Below are positions 31,219 to 39,212 of a stretch of DNA of 39,212 nucleotides, piece by piece; the first letter of the stretch is position 1, and every line of letters begins with the position of its first letter. The notes beneath the pieces were generated by a model that saw only the letters and a program-made list of their open reading frames with translations, was not told where the DNA came from and did no database searches. The stretch is from assembly GCA_002398405.1 (NCBI GenBank), contig DGYN01000132.1, positions 1 to 39,212 of the forward strand, written 5' to 3'. Origin of the DNA: Caulobacteraceae bacterium UBA5005 (lineage in GTDB: Bacteria; Pseudomonadota; Alphaproteobacteria; Caulobacterales; Caulobacteraceae). The translations under genes and the position numbers were made by a program.

Positions 31219-32049
31219 ATGCCTACAAAGGTCACCGGTCTGTCCTCCATCGCCCACCGCTACGACGCGGTGCTGTGCGACGTCTGGGGGGTGATCCACA
31301 ACGGCCGTGTGAGCCATCCCGCGGCCTGCGAGGCCCTGGCCATCTTCCAGGCCCAGCGCGGACCCGTGGTGCTGATCTCCAACGCGCCGCGCCCCGCCGC
31401 CGCCGTTCATGCCCAGCTCGATGAACTGGCCGTGCCCAAAGCGTCCTGGTCCGGCTTCGTCACCTCCGGCGACGCCACCCGCAAGCTCCTGGCCGATCGC
31501 GCCCCGGGCCCCGTCTGGGCCGTCGGCCCCGACCGCGACGCCCCGCTCTATGAGGGCCTGAACCTGGAATTCGCGGGCCTGGAGGATGCCGCCTTCATCT
31601 GCTGCACGGGCCCCTTCGACGATACGGCCGAGACGCCGGAGGACTATCGCGCCCGCCTGACCCGCGCCGCCGAGCGGGGCCTCACCTTCCTCTGCGCCAA
31701 TCCCGACCGCGTGGTGCAGCGGGGCGATGAGCTGATCTATTGCGCCGGCGCCCTGGCCGACCTCTACGAGACGCTGGGCGGCAAGGTGATCATGGCCGGC
31801 AAGCCCTATGCCCCGACCTACGACCTGTCGCTGGCCGAAGCCCGGCGCCTGGCCGCAAAGCCCATCGACCGCGAGCGGGTGCTCTGTATCGGCGACGGCA
31901 TCGCCACCGACGTGAAGGGGGCCAACAATCAGGGCCTCGACTGCCTCTATATTTCCGGCGGCATCCACGCCGCCGAGGGCGACAGCGAGACTCTCCTCGC
32001 CAAGGCCGGCGCCCACGCGGCCTATGAGCTTGCGGCGCTTCGCTGGTGA
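31219..32049 (+). CDS. HAD class IIA hydrolase (TIGR01459/NagD-like)
   Basis: 276 residues. HAD motif I is D21-V-W-G (AVLCDVWGVIHNG), motif II VVLISNAPRP (about 50-59), the Lys motif in VIMAGKPYAPTYDL and motif III CIGDGIATDVKGANNQGLD. Motif I has D-x-W instead of D-x-D, the feature of the TIGR01459 group, so the second aspartate is missing and activity may differ from ordinary phosphatases. It comes before the MaoC and ribF genes with a 33-base gap, a common order in Caulobacterales. Confidence 0.9.
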   Translation: MPTKVTGLSSIAHRYDAVLCDVWGVIHNGRVSHPAACEALAIFQAQRGPVVLISNAPRPAAAVHAQLDELAVPKASWSGFVTSGDATRKLLADRAPGPVWAVGPDRDAPLYEGLNLEFAGLEDAAFICCTGPFDDTAETPEDYRARLTRAAERGLTFLCANPDRVVQRGDELIYCAGALADLYETLGGKVIMAGKPYAPTYDLSLAEARRLAAKPIDRERVLCIGDGIATDVKGANNQGLDCLYISGGIHAAEGDSETLLAKAGAHAAYELAALRW

Positions 32050-32082
32050 GGCTTAAAGCGACGACGAACAGGTGAGGGCGCC

Positions 32083-32511
32083 ATGACCAAACAGGGCAAA
32101 TTCTTTGAGGATCTTTCCGTCGGCGATACGGCGGAAATGACCTTCCCCGTCACCGAAAAAGTCATCGAGACCTTTGCCGAGGTCAGCCAGGACGACAATC
32201 CCGTCCACCTCGACGAGGCCTTCGCCAAGACCACCCAGTTCGGAACCCGCATCGCCCACGGCATGCTGTCGGCGGGCTTCATCTCGGCGGTGATCGGCAC
32301 AAGGCTGCCTGGCTACGGCTCGATCTATCTGTCGCAGACCATGCGTTTCCGGCGCCCGGTGAAGATCGGCGACGAGGTCACCGTCCGCGCCACAATCACC
32401 GCGCTCGACCCCGAAAAAGGCCGCGCCACCCTCGAGACCATGGCCCTGGTCGGCGGCAAGCCCGTGGTCGAGGGCGAAGCCTTGGTCATGCCCCCCAGGC
32501 GCGGCGCTTGA
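32083..32511 (+). CDS. MaoC-family hotdog dehydratase
   Basis: 142 residues, a hotdog-fold (R)-specific enoyl-CoA hydratase-like protein. The hydratase motif is D38-N-P-V-H42 in SQDDNPVHLDEAFA, followed by IAHGMLSAGFISAVIGTRLPG, which forms the substrate tunnel. It acts on acyl-CoA or acyl-ACP thioesters in the cytosol; the chain length is not visible. Its stop overlaps the ribF TTG as TTGA, so translation is coupled. Confidence 0.92.
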   Translation: MTKQGKFFEDLSVGDTAEMTFPVTEKVIETFAEVSQDDNPVHLDEAFAKTTQFGTRIAHGMLSAGFISAVIGTRLPGYGSIYLSQTMRFRRPVKIGDEVTVRATITALDPEKGRATLETMALVGGKPVVEGEALVMPPRRGA

Positions 32512-33443
32512 AACAGGTCCACGGCTGGAAAGACATCGCGCCGGAAGATCGCGGCGCGGCGGTGGCGCTGGGCAATTTCGACGGCGTGCATCGCGGCCAC
32601 CAGAGGGTCATCGCCGCCGCCGCCCTGGCCGCTAAGGAAAAGGGCGCGCCGCTCGGGGTGATCAGCTTCGAGCCGCACCCCCGCCGCTTCTTCCAGCCCG
32701 CCGCCGAGCCCTTCAAGCTGATGACCGGCGACCAGCTCGCCCGCGCCCTGGCCGATCTGGGGGTCGACATCCTCTACGTCCTGCCCTTCGGCGCGGAGAT
32801 GGCGGCCATGAGCGACGGCGCCTTCGCCGAACAGGTTCTCGCCGGGGGGCTTGGCGTCGCCCATGTGGCGGCCGGCTTCGACATCACCTTCGGCAAGGAC
32901 CGGTCCGGCGATCCTACGTCGCTCCAGGCCTATGGCGAGACTCTGGGCTTTTCCGTTTCGATCACCGGCAGGTTCGGCGACGAGGAGGCCCGGAAATTCT
33001 CCTCCTCGGAGGTGCGCCACGCCCTGGCGGAGGGCCGCCCCGACCGCGCCGCGGAGATCCTTGGCCGGCCTTTCGCTATCGAAGGTATCGTCCAGGAGGG
33101 CAAAAAGCTCGGCCGCACCCTTGGATTTCCCACCCTCAATGTTCCGCTGGGCGACTACGCCCGGCCCCGGTTCGGCGTCTATGCGACGCGCACCCGGCTT
33201 GCCGACGGGCGGCTTATTCCCGGCGCCTCGAACATCGGCGAGAACCCGACGACGGGTCTGGTCGACGCACGCCTGGAGGCGTGGCTGTTTGATTTCGACG
33301 AGGACCTCTACGGCCAGACAGTCGAGACGCAGCTCGTCGCCTATCTAAGGCCTGAGGAAAAGTTCGACAGCCTCGAGGCCCTCACGGCCCAGGTGATGGA
33401 AGACGGGAGGGCCGCGCGGGCCCTCCTCATCCCCGAGTTCTAA
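32508..33443 (+). CDS. ribF: Bifunctional riboflavin kinase/FMN adenylyltransferase RibF
   Basis: 311 residues. The N-terminal FAD synthetase domain has G22-N-F-D-G-V-H28-R-G-H31 and ISFEPHPRRFF, with FSSSEVRHALAEG. The C-terminal kinase domain has GRTLGFPTLNVPL and the ENPTTGLVDARLEAWLFDFD region with YGQTVETQLVAYLRPEEKF. It makes FMN and then FAD from riboflavin. The TTG start overlaps the MaoC stop (TTGA) and gives the family-standard length. Last gene of the HAD/MaoC/ribF run; a converging pilus gene follows. Confidence 0.95.
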   Translation: MKQVHGWKDIAPEDRGAAVALGNFDGVHRGHQRVIAAAALAAKEKGAPLGVISFEPHPRRFFQPAAEPFKLMTGDQLARALADLGVDILYVLPFGAEMAAMSDGAFAEQVLAGGLGVAHVAAGFDITFGKDRSGDPTSLQAYGETLGFSVSITGRFGDEEARKFSSSEVRHALAEGRPDRAAEILGRPFAIEGIVQEGKKLGRTLGFPTLNVPLGDYARPRFGVYATRTRLADGRLIPGASNIGENPTTGLVDARLEAWLFDFDEDLYGQTVETQLVAYLRPEEKFDSLEALTAQVMEDGRAARALLIPEF

Positions 33444-33496
33444 AGGTCGCGCATTCCGGGCGGCGAACCGGTTCCCACTTCGCCTGAACGCGCCCG

Positions 33497-35203
33497 CTAG
33501 TGTGAGATCCTAAGGTTCTGAATGCTGCCGGCGATGGCGCTGAAGGCGGCGCTCAGATTCCCGGCCTGGGCGTCGACGTCATAATAGTAGTCGGACGACG
33601 TGGCGCAGGCGGTGAGCAGAGTCTTGGCCGCGTTGCTGACGCCCACGCCCACCGAATAGATCTGAATGTTCTTGGCCTTGATGTTGGTGCACAGGGCCTC
33701 TTGGTTCGGATTGCTGGCCGGCGGCACCATGCGGTTGTTCATATAGGTCGTTCGCGTGCCGGTGTCCGAACTCGTGGTGCCGAGCTTGTTCTGCCAGATG
33801 TAGCCATAGCCGTGGTAGTTGGAGTTGTTCGCGTTGTTCGACCCCACGGTGTCGTTCATCGTGTTGTCGCCGTCAGTCATCAGGACGATGATCTTGGTGG
33901 TGGCGGGCGTCGTGTAGGCGACGCCATCGGCGAAGGGCGCGTTGGGCGACAGCGTGTGCCAGCCCCACATCAGGCCCAAGGGAACGTTGGTCTCGCCGCT
34001 CGCCACCAGGCCGTCGATGTGGGTCTTGATCCCCTCAAAGTCCGTCGACAGGCGCTTGACCGCCTGCATGTTGCAGGCCGCGTTCGGGCCGTAGAGCCAC
34101 GGGGAGCCGTACAGGGCGTGCGGGATGAAGGTGTTCGGCGCCGCTGTGCCCGACTTGAACGTCGTGGTGTTGTACTTGGCCGAGCGGCCCTGACGCTGCA
34201 ACCAGGTCAGGCCCGACACCTGCCCACTGGTGCCGTCGGTCAGATAGTCGTTCTGGTAGTCGCTATCGGTATCCGGCTCGTCCGGCCAGAAATAGGGCGT
34301 AAACAGGGTCGCGAGCGTGCTCGAGGTCGGCGCGGTCTCGCGGATGTCATAGGGCGCCACCCGCGCCTCGACGCAGCCGCCCCAGGGCTGGCCCATCTGC
34401 TTGAGCATCCGGAAGCGGTCGATACGGTTGGCTTCCACCGCATTGGCGTTGGTGAAGATGTCATTGTTCCAGCTGACCGCGCGGTTGCGGCCGTCCAGCC
34501 AGGTCGGCAGCCCCGTCATCGTGAAGGTCGCATTGTTGTAGTTCGCCATCGACAGCGACGACTGAACCTTCACCGTCTGGGCGAAGGGCACCACGGAGAT
34601 CTTGACCGGATTGGTTTCGACCGACCAGGACGCGGCCGTCTGCATGGTGGTGACGAATTCCTTCGCCGAGGTGATCAGGTTGGTCAGCTTGGTGCCCTGC
34701 ATCGAGCCGGTGGTGTCGAGCACCAGCGCGATTTCGAGCTTGTTGAGCGAACGCACCACTTCAGAGTGGGCGCTGATCTCCATCGGACCATCCAGGAACA
34801 CACCGGCGACAAGGGGTTCGACCGTGGCGTTGGCGACGGCGATGATCTTGGTGCTATCGGGCGTGAATGTCGCATTGGCGACGCGGCCCTGGCCGTTCGC
34901 CGTCAGGCCGGTGATGTCGGTGTGGGGGATCAACTGGGCGGCGAGCGTCTTGTCGCCGATCGTATCGATATCATTGGCCGTCATCGCGGTGGAGCGCGCG
35001 GCCATCAGGGTCGCGGCGTCGAGCGCTTCCTGCAGGGCCTGCTTGGCCGAGGAGGCGCGGCTGTAGTCGACCGCCACCAGCGACATGAAGGCCACCACCG
35101 GGAAAGCGAGACCAAAGGTGATCGCCACCCCGCCGCGATTGTCGCGGAGGAAGCTCTTGGCGCTCTTATCGCGCATCGGCAATTGCCAGGTCTTGGTCGC
35201 CAT
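33497..35203 (-). CDS. TadG-like pilus-assembly protein with von Willebrand A domain
   Basis: 568 residues. The N-terminus NRGGVAITFGLAFPVVAFMS (22-41) is a TadE/TadG-type membrane anchor with positive residues before it. A vWA domain starts around 157 with a MIDAS-like D163-T-T-G-S167, a second metal-loop candidate and VLMTDGDNTMND in the C-terminal half. Between these is a long Asn/Thr-rich stretch, probably a surface loop. TadG-like proteins help assemble Flp/Tad pili or are secreted; no other tad gene is in the window. The start MATKTWQLPM is chosen by the anchor position; an ATG 45 bases upstream is possible. Confidence 0.85.
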   Translation of the reverse strand: MATKTWQLPMRDKSAKSFLRDNRGGVAITFGLAFPVVAFMSLVAVDYSRASSAKQALQEALDAATLMAARSTAMTANDIDTIGDKTLAAQLIPHTDITGLTANGQGRVANATFTPDSTKIIAVANATVEPLVAGVFLDGPMEISAHSEVVRSLNKLEIALVLDTTGSMQGTKLTNLITSAKEFVTTMQTAASWSVETNPVKISVVPFAQTVKVQSSLSMANYNNATFTMTGLPTWLDGRNRAVSWNNDIFTNANAVEANRIDRFRMLKQMGQPWGGCVEARVAPYDIRETAPTSSTLATLFTPYFWPDEPDTDSDYQNDYLTDGTSGQVSGLTWLQRQGRSAKYNTTTFKSGTAAPNTFIPHALYGSPWLYGPNAACNMQAVKRLSTDFEGIKTHIDGLVASGETNVPLGLMWGWHTLSPNAPFADGVAYTTPATTKIIVLMTDGDNTMNDTVGSNNANNSNYHGYGYIWQNKLGTTSSDTGTRTTYMNNRMVPPASNPNQEALCTNIKAKNIQIYSVGVGVSNAAKTLLTACATSSDYYYDVDAQAGNLSAAFSAIAGSIQNLRISH

Positions 35204-35334
35204 GACGGCTTCGCATTCCGTTGAAGTTACACCCCGAAGCCTGACCATTAGGGCGATGCGGTAAACAAAGCCGTCAACAAGCAGGGTGAATCTCGGGTAA
35301 CAATATTGAAAATGCAGTAACTTTTTGCCGCGGG

Positions 35335-36150
35335 TCAGCGGCGGCGGCGGAGCGCCGAAAGATCCCTAAGCGCTGGACCGATAAGGCTGAATGGCTCGAC
35401 GCAATATCTGGTGAACAGCCGTTTGGGATCGGCGGTCAGGCGGAACAGCCATTCCAGGCCCACCTGCCCCATCCAGCGCGGCGCCGCCTTCTGCACCCCC
35501 GCCTCATAGTCAAAGGCCGCCCCCACCGAAAAGATGGCGCAGGGCCCCAGTTTCGCGTGATTGCGCACGATCCACGCCTCCTGCCGGGGCATCCCCATGC
35601 CGACGAACAGAATGTCCGGATCAAAGGCGTTGATCCGCCGGCGGATGTCCGCCGAGCCCTCTGAATCCGCCGTCATGTCGAAATACCCGTCGGCGACCTC
35701 GATTTCGACGCCCCACTCGGCCTTCAGCCGCGCGGCCGCCGTCTGCGCGACGCCGGGCGCGCCGCCCAGATAGAACACCCGCCAGCTCCTGCGGCGCGCT
35801 TCGGCCCAGAACAGGTCCCGCCAATCGAGATAGGTGCAGCGATGCAGCCTGCGCGCCGATTTTCCGATCAGCCGCGCCCAGGCGATCAAGGGCGTGGAGT
35901 CGACCTCGATCAGATGGCTGATCTCATAGAAGGCCCGAAGCTCCGCATCCCGCGGATAGAGATACAGGCTATGCAGATTGTGGTTGGCGACGATGGTCTG
36001 CTCGCTGGCCGCCAGGCGCTGGATGACGAAATGCAGCACCTCCTCGGGGCGCATCAGATCCATCTCCCGCCCCATGACCCGCACGCGCTCCTCCGGCCGC
36101 CGCGAACGGCGGTAGGGGCGGGGCTGGGCGATGGCGGTATCGGCGGTCAT
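35335..36150 (-). CDS. WecG/TagA/CpsF-family glycosyltransferase
   Basis: 271 residues. The family features are VANHNLHSLYLYPRDAEL, then SHLIEVDSTPLIAWARLIG, the sugar-nucleotide-like core VFYLGGAPGVAQTAAARL, and DILFVGMGMPRQEAWIV, then CAIFSVGAAFDYEAG. The members transfer N-acetylmannosaminuronate or related sugars to lipid-linked intermediates of polysaccharide synthesis on the inner side of the membrane. The sugar is unknown. It is divergent from the methyltransferase gene (82-base gap) and lies 131 bases upstream of the TadG-like gene on the same strand; a link to surface polysaccharide or holdfast is possible. Confidence 0.92.
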   Translation of the reverse strand: MTADTAIAQPRPYRRSRRPEERVRVMGREMDLMRPEEVLHFVIQRLAASEQTIVANHNLHSLYLYPRDAELRAFYEISHLIEVDSTPLIAWARLIGKSARRLHRCTYLDWRDLFWAEARRRSWRVFYLGGAPGVAQTAAARLKAEWGVEIEVADGYFDMTADSEGSADIRRRINAFDPDILFVGMGMPRQEAWIVRNHAKLGPCAIFSVGAAFDYEAGVQKAAPRWMGQVGLEWLFRLTADPKRLFTRYCVEPFSLIGPALRDLSALRRRR

Positions 36151-36232
36151 TGCCGCCTTATCGCAGGGCGGGCCTTAAGAGGCGGTATAGGCGGCGCTTG
36201 ACCCGCGCGCCTTCGCGGCCGACGCTCATCGC

Positions 36233-36943
36233 ATGAAGCCCCTCCTGCCTTCAGTCCTCGCCCTTCTGCTTGTCACCACGGGCCTCGCCCAGGCCCAGGC
36301 GGTGCGCCGCGACGCCGCGGGCTTTCCCGCGCCGGACCGCCCGGTCGCCGAGATCGTCAGCCCGATCTGGGCGAGCGAGGAAGAGCGCGATGAGGTCAAG
36401 GAAACCGAGCAGGTCTTTTCCGCCGCCGGGATCAAGCCCGGCCAGACCGTGGCCGATATCGGCGCGGGCTCCGGCTATTATGTGGTGAGGCTCTCGCCCG
36501 CCGTGGGGCCGGCCGGCCGCGTCTATGCCGAGGACATCATGCCGGACTATCTGGCGGGGCTTAAGGCGCGGGTCGCCCGGATGAATCTCGCCAACGTCAC
36601 CCTGGTGCAGGGGACGGCGGATGATCCGAAACTGCCCAAGGCGGCCCTCGACGCCGCCTTCCTGATCCATATGTACCACGAGATCGAGCAGCCCTACGGC
36701 CTGCTCCACCGCCTGGCCGGATCGTTCAAGCCCGGCGGGCGCCTGATCATCACCGACCTCGACCGGCGGCCGGAAAACCACGGCACGCCGCCCGCCCTGC
36801 TGCGCTGCGAGCTGGCGGCCGTAGGCTATCGGGAGCTTTCGCGTAAGACCCTCACCGGCGGCGTCGGCTATATCGCCATCTTTGAGCCGCCCGCCCCGGG
36901 CAGGCTTCCCGCTCCCCAAACCATCATGCCCTGCAAAGGCTAG
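36233..36943 (+). CDS. Class I SAM-methyltransferase-fold protein with signal peptide
   Basis: 236 residues. Residues 1-22 form a standard signal peptide (MKPLLPSVLALLLVTTGLAQ, cleavage near AQA). The rest is a complete Rossmann methyltransferase: V73-A-D75-I-G-A-G-S-G81 (SAM motif I), VYAEDIMPDYL (motif II acidic), LVQGTADDPKLP and FLIHMYHEIEQPYGLLHRLA, then GGRLIITDLDRR. An exported methyltransferase is odd since SAM is not expected in the periplasm. It is similar to the group of predicted methyltransferases (COG4798-like) that often carry signals. Nearest neighbours offer no clue. Confidence 0.85.
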   Translation: MKPLLPSVLALLLVTTGLAQAQAVRRDAAGFPAPDRPVAEIVSPIWASEEERDEVKETEQVFSAAGIKPGQTVADIGAGSGYYVVRLSPAVGPAGRVYAEDIMPDYLAGLKARVARMNLANVTLVQGTADDPKLPKAALDAAFLIHMYHEIEQPYGLLHRLAGSFKPGGRLIITDLDRRPENHGTPPALLRCELAAVGYRELSRKTLTGGVGYIAIFEPPAPGRLPAPQTIMPCKG

Positions 36944-36978
36944 GGGAACAGCCAAGCCTGCCCCGCATTCGAAAGCCC

Positions 36979-37902
36979 ATGGACGCCCTAGACCTGGAAA
37001 AGCTCGCCACCGACCCGGAAACCGCGCGCCACTACATCGACCTGGCCGGAGCCTTCGCGGTGAACCTGGTGGCCGCCCTGCTGATCCTGATCGTCACCTT
37101 CTGGCTGTCGGGGGTGGTGTCGAAACTGATCAAGAAACGGGTGTCGCAGGGAAAGCGCCGCCGCCGGGTCGATGTGACCCTGGCGAACTTCATCGCCTCC
37201 CTCGTCCGCTATCTGATCATCATCGTCGGCCTGATCGCGGTGCTTGGCCAACTGGGCGTGCAGACCACCTCGATCCTGGCGGTGCTGGGCGCGGCCTCTC
37301 TCGCCGTCGGCCTCGCCCTTCAGGGAACCCTGGCCAACGTCGCGGCCGGGGTCATGCTGCTGCTGCTGCGCCCCTACCGCGTCAACGACCTGGTGGAGAT
37401 CAACGGCCGCAAGGGCGTGGTCAAAAGCCTCGACCTCTTCACCACAGAGCTGATCACCTCCGACGGGCTCAAGGTGATCATGCCCAACGGCAAGGTGTTC
37501 GGGGACATGATCATCAATTTCAACACCCTGGGGACCCGGCGGATGCAACCCGCCTTCACCATCGACCACGGCGACGATGTCGGCAAAGCCCTGGACATCC
37601 TCCTGCGCCTGGCCGCCGAAGAGGAGCATATCCTCAAAGAGCCCGCTCCCTGGGCAGGCGTCACCGGCCTCACCGACCACGGCGTCACCGTCACCCTGCG
37701 CGCCTGGACGGCGGCGGCGGAGGTCGGCGATATCGAATCCGACATCATCCACCGGGTGAAGGACGCCTTTACCCGGGAGGGTCTGCGCTTCCCCTATCCG
37801 CATCAGGTTGGGATCAGCCGCGAGGAGTTCGCTCAGATCATGGGCTCGGCGCCAAGGTCCAAGCCGGCGGCGGGACCCGGCTCAGCCGCCCAGCGGGAAT
37901 AA
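36979..37902 (+). CDS. MscS-family small-conductance mechanosensitive channel
   Basis: 307 residues. Three membrane helices (about 22-46, 68-89, 94-124) with the pore helix TTSILAVLGAASLAVGLALQ followed by GTLANVAAGVMLLLLRPYRV, then the beta domain DLVEINGRKGVVKSLDLFTT and LKVIMPNGKVFGDMIINF and the C-terminal alpha/beta domain. The length is close to E. coli MscS (286). It opens under membrane tension to release osmolytes. A terminator hairpin follows and serves mainly the opposite-strand helicase. Confidence 0.94.
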   Translation: MDALDLEKLATDPETARHYIDLAGAFAVNLVAALLILIVTFWLSGVVSKLIKKRVSQGKRRRRVDVTLANFIASLVRYLIIIVGLIAVLGQLGVQTTSILAVLGAASLAVGLALQGTLANVAAGVMLLLLRPYRVNDLVEINGRKGVVKSLDLFTTELITSDGLKVIMPNGKVFGDMIINFNTLGTRRMQPAFTIDHGDDVGKALDILLRLAAEEEHILKEPAPWAGVTGLTDHGVTVTLRAWTAAAEVGDIESDIIHRVKDAFTREGLRFPYPHQVGISREEFAQIMGSAPRSKPAAGPGSAAQRE

Positions 37903-37934
37903 AGAAAAGGCGGCGAAGCCAAAGCCCCGCCGCC
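37901..37934 (-). terminator. Intrinsic terminator of the DEAD-box helicase gene
   Basis: On the minus strand GGCGGCG (37934-37928), a 12-base loop, CGCCGCC (37915-37909), then TTTTCTTT, located 26 bases after the helicase stop. The stem can also form on the plus strand, just after the MscS stop, but there it lacks a T-run. Confidence 0.7.
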
Positions 37935-37959
37935 CCATCAATTCTAAAGCTTGTGGCGT

Positions 37960-39212
37960 TTAGGCCGAGATCGGATCCCAGCGCTTGCCGCCCGCGGCGT
38001 TCGAGCCGCCGCTGCGCTTGGCGCCGCCGCCAAAGCGCTTCTGGCCCTGCCCGCCATGGGGCTTGGCCGCCGCGCCGTCGCGGGGATTGTGGCCGTGGCC
38101 CTGCGGACGATCGCCTGCCGGCTTGTGACCGCCCCGGCGGCGGTTGCGGTTCTTGTCCTTGGGCTGAGCCAGGGATTGCTCGGCCGGCGGCATGCTTTCG
38201 GTGGCCGCGGCCATGACTGCCAGGCCCTTGTCGTTGCGGCGGTCGAAGGTCGGGATGGTCATCCGGATGGTGCGCTGGATGTCCTTGAGGAGGTTGCGCT
38301 CATCATCAGCGCAGAAGCTGATGGCGACGCCGCCGGCCCCCGCCCGGGCCGTGCGGCCGATGCGGTGGACGTAGCTTTCCGGCACCTGGGGCAGTTCGTA
38401 CTGCACCACGTGCGAGATGGAATCGACGTCGATGCCGCGCGCGGCGATGTCGGTGGCGATCAAGGCCCGGACCTGGCCTTGCTTGAAGGCGTGGAGAGCC
38501 TTCTCGCGCTGGCCCTGGCTCTTGTCGCCGTGGATCGCCGCCGCGCCGATGCCGACGCCTTCCAGATAGCGGGCGACGCGGTCGGCGCCGCGCTTGGTGC
38601 GGGTGAAGACCAGCACCTTGTTCATGCTCTTGTCCTCCAAAAGCTCGGCCAGGAGGGCGCGCTTGCGGGGGGCTTCGACGAACAGCAGAGTCTGGTCGAT
38701 TTTCTCGACCGTGGTCGCCTGCGGAGTCACCGAGACATTGACCGGCTCGATCAGGAGTTCACGGGCCAGCTTTTCGATCTCCGGCGGCATGGTGGCCGAG
38801 AAGAACAGGCTCTGCCGCTGGCGGCTCATCTTGGCGACGATCTTGCGGATCGGCAGCACGAAGCCCAGGTCGAGCATCTGGTCGGCTTCGTCGAGGACCA
38901 GGATTTCCGTGGAGCCAAGGTCGGCGTCCCGGTTCTGCATATGGTCGATCAGACGGCCGGGCGTCGCGACCAGGACGTCGAGACCGCCGGCCAAAGCCTT
39001 GATCTGGGCGCCGTACTTCACGCCGCCGAAGACGGTGGCGACTTTCAGGTTCAGATGCTTGCCATAGGCCTTGAAGCTTTCGGCGATCTGGCTGGCCAGT
39101 TCGCGGGTCGGGGCCAGAACCACGCAGCGGGCGCCCTTGCGGGGCGCGGGCCGGGGGTCCAGCAACAGGCGGTGCAGGATCGGCAGGGCGAAGGCCGCCG
39201 TCTTGCCGGTGC
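37960..39212 (-). CDS. DEAD-box ATP-dependent RNA helicase, 5' end outside window
   Basis: The visible part covers helicase motif I (the last codons at the window edge read GTGKTAAFALPIL), Ia (PTRELASQI), GG (VATPGRLIDH), II (LDEADQMLDLGF), III (FFSATMPPEI), IV (KVLVFTRTKRGADRV), V (ATDIAARGIDVD) and VI (HRIGRTARAG). The C-terminal 90 residues are a Gly/Arg/Lys/His/Asn-rich basic tail without fold, which matches RhlE-type helicases that act on ribosome assembly or RNA decay. Only the first residues are missing beyond base 39212. A terminator follows the stop. Confidence 0.95.
   Translation of the reverse strand, partial: TGKTAAFALPILHRLLLDPRPAPRKGARCVVLAPTRELASQIAESFKAYGKHLNLKVATVFGGVKYGAQIKALAGGLDVLVATPGRLIDHMQNRDADLGSTEILVLDEADQMLDLGFVLPIRKIVAKMSRQRQSLFFSATMPPEIEKLARELLIEPVNVSVTPQATTVEKIDQTLLFVEAPRKRALLAELLEDKSMNKVLVFTRTKRGADRVARYLEGVGIGAAAIHGDKSQGQREKALHAFKQGQVRALIATDIAARGIDVDSISHVVQYELPQVPESYVHRIGRTARAGAGGVAISFCADDERNLLKDIQRTIRMTIPTFDRRNDKGLAVMAAATESMPPAEQSLAQPKDKNRNRRRGGHKPAGDRPQGHGHNPRDGAAAKPHGGQGQKRFGGGAKRSGGSNAAGGKRWDPISA

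Overview
The window is GC-rich (clearly above 60 percent), densely packed chromosomal DNA from an alphaproteobacterium, most likely Caulobacteraceae (Caulobacter/Phenylobacterium type). The basis is the GC-rich codon use, a groESL operon with a CIRCE element, many secreted Ala/Pro-rich proteins, a HAD-IIA / MaoC / ribF run, a TadG-like vWA pilus protein and an EncFtn-like ferritin. I see no tRNA, rRNA, CRISPR array, transposase or prophage gene. Most of it is ordinary chromosome with several short accessory modules.

Region by region: 1-1264 holds groEL (cut by the window edge) and groES with a CIRCE operator. 1362-8447 is the most interesting block: an operon of two small secreted paralogues and a class C beta-lactamase-like serine hydrolase, followed by two tandem paralogous BlaI/M56 (BlaR1-like) regulatory pairs. 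Each pair has its own double operator. The first uses TCTACA-NN-TGTAGA half-sites, which also sit in front of the serine-hydrolase operon; the second uses perfect TTTGACA-NN-TGTCAAA palindromes. The peptidases carry no penicillin-binding sensor domain but a short Cys-pair module, single in one and duplicated in the other. 8448-8620 holds REP-like palindromes. 8621-14556 has an acyl-CoA dehydrogenase with a PsrA-type operator, a porin coupled to an MsrQ/ferric-reductase-like membrane protein, a periplasmic helix-hairpin-helix protein, an acetyltransferase coupled to a TSUP transporter, and small secreted proteins.

14553-15568 is a PIN-toxin/antitoxin module with an unusual antitoxin and a three-half-site operator. 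15565-17099 is tadA facing a divergent RluB-type pseudouridine synthase. 17240-23761 is a signalling block: an MHYT-PAS hybrid kinase with a carboxymuconolactone-decarboxylase-like gene, a repeat-containing secreted protein, a MASE1 hybrid kinase and an OmpR-type regulator. 23762-27428 (minus strand) holds a secreted esterase and an XRE regulator / rluD / LAS-peptidase lipoprotein chain joined by 4-nt overlaps. 27429-27838 is non-coding, with a candidate sRNA ending in a strong terminator and a 157-bp inverted-repeat element.

27839-30686 holds a DUF6959-like protein, an EncFtn-like ferritin without a shell gene, hisI, a DUF817 membrane protein and a PadR operon whose promoter carries the same TCTACA-type double site as the first BlaI system. 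30718-33443 is a GFA protein and the HAD/MaoC/ribF run. 33497-39212 is a TadG-like vWA protein, a WecG-type glycosyltransferase, a methyltransferase-fold protein with a signal peptide, an MscS channel and a DEAD-box helicase cut by the window edge.
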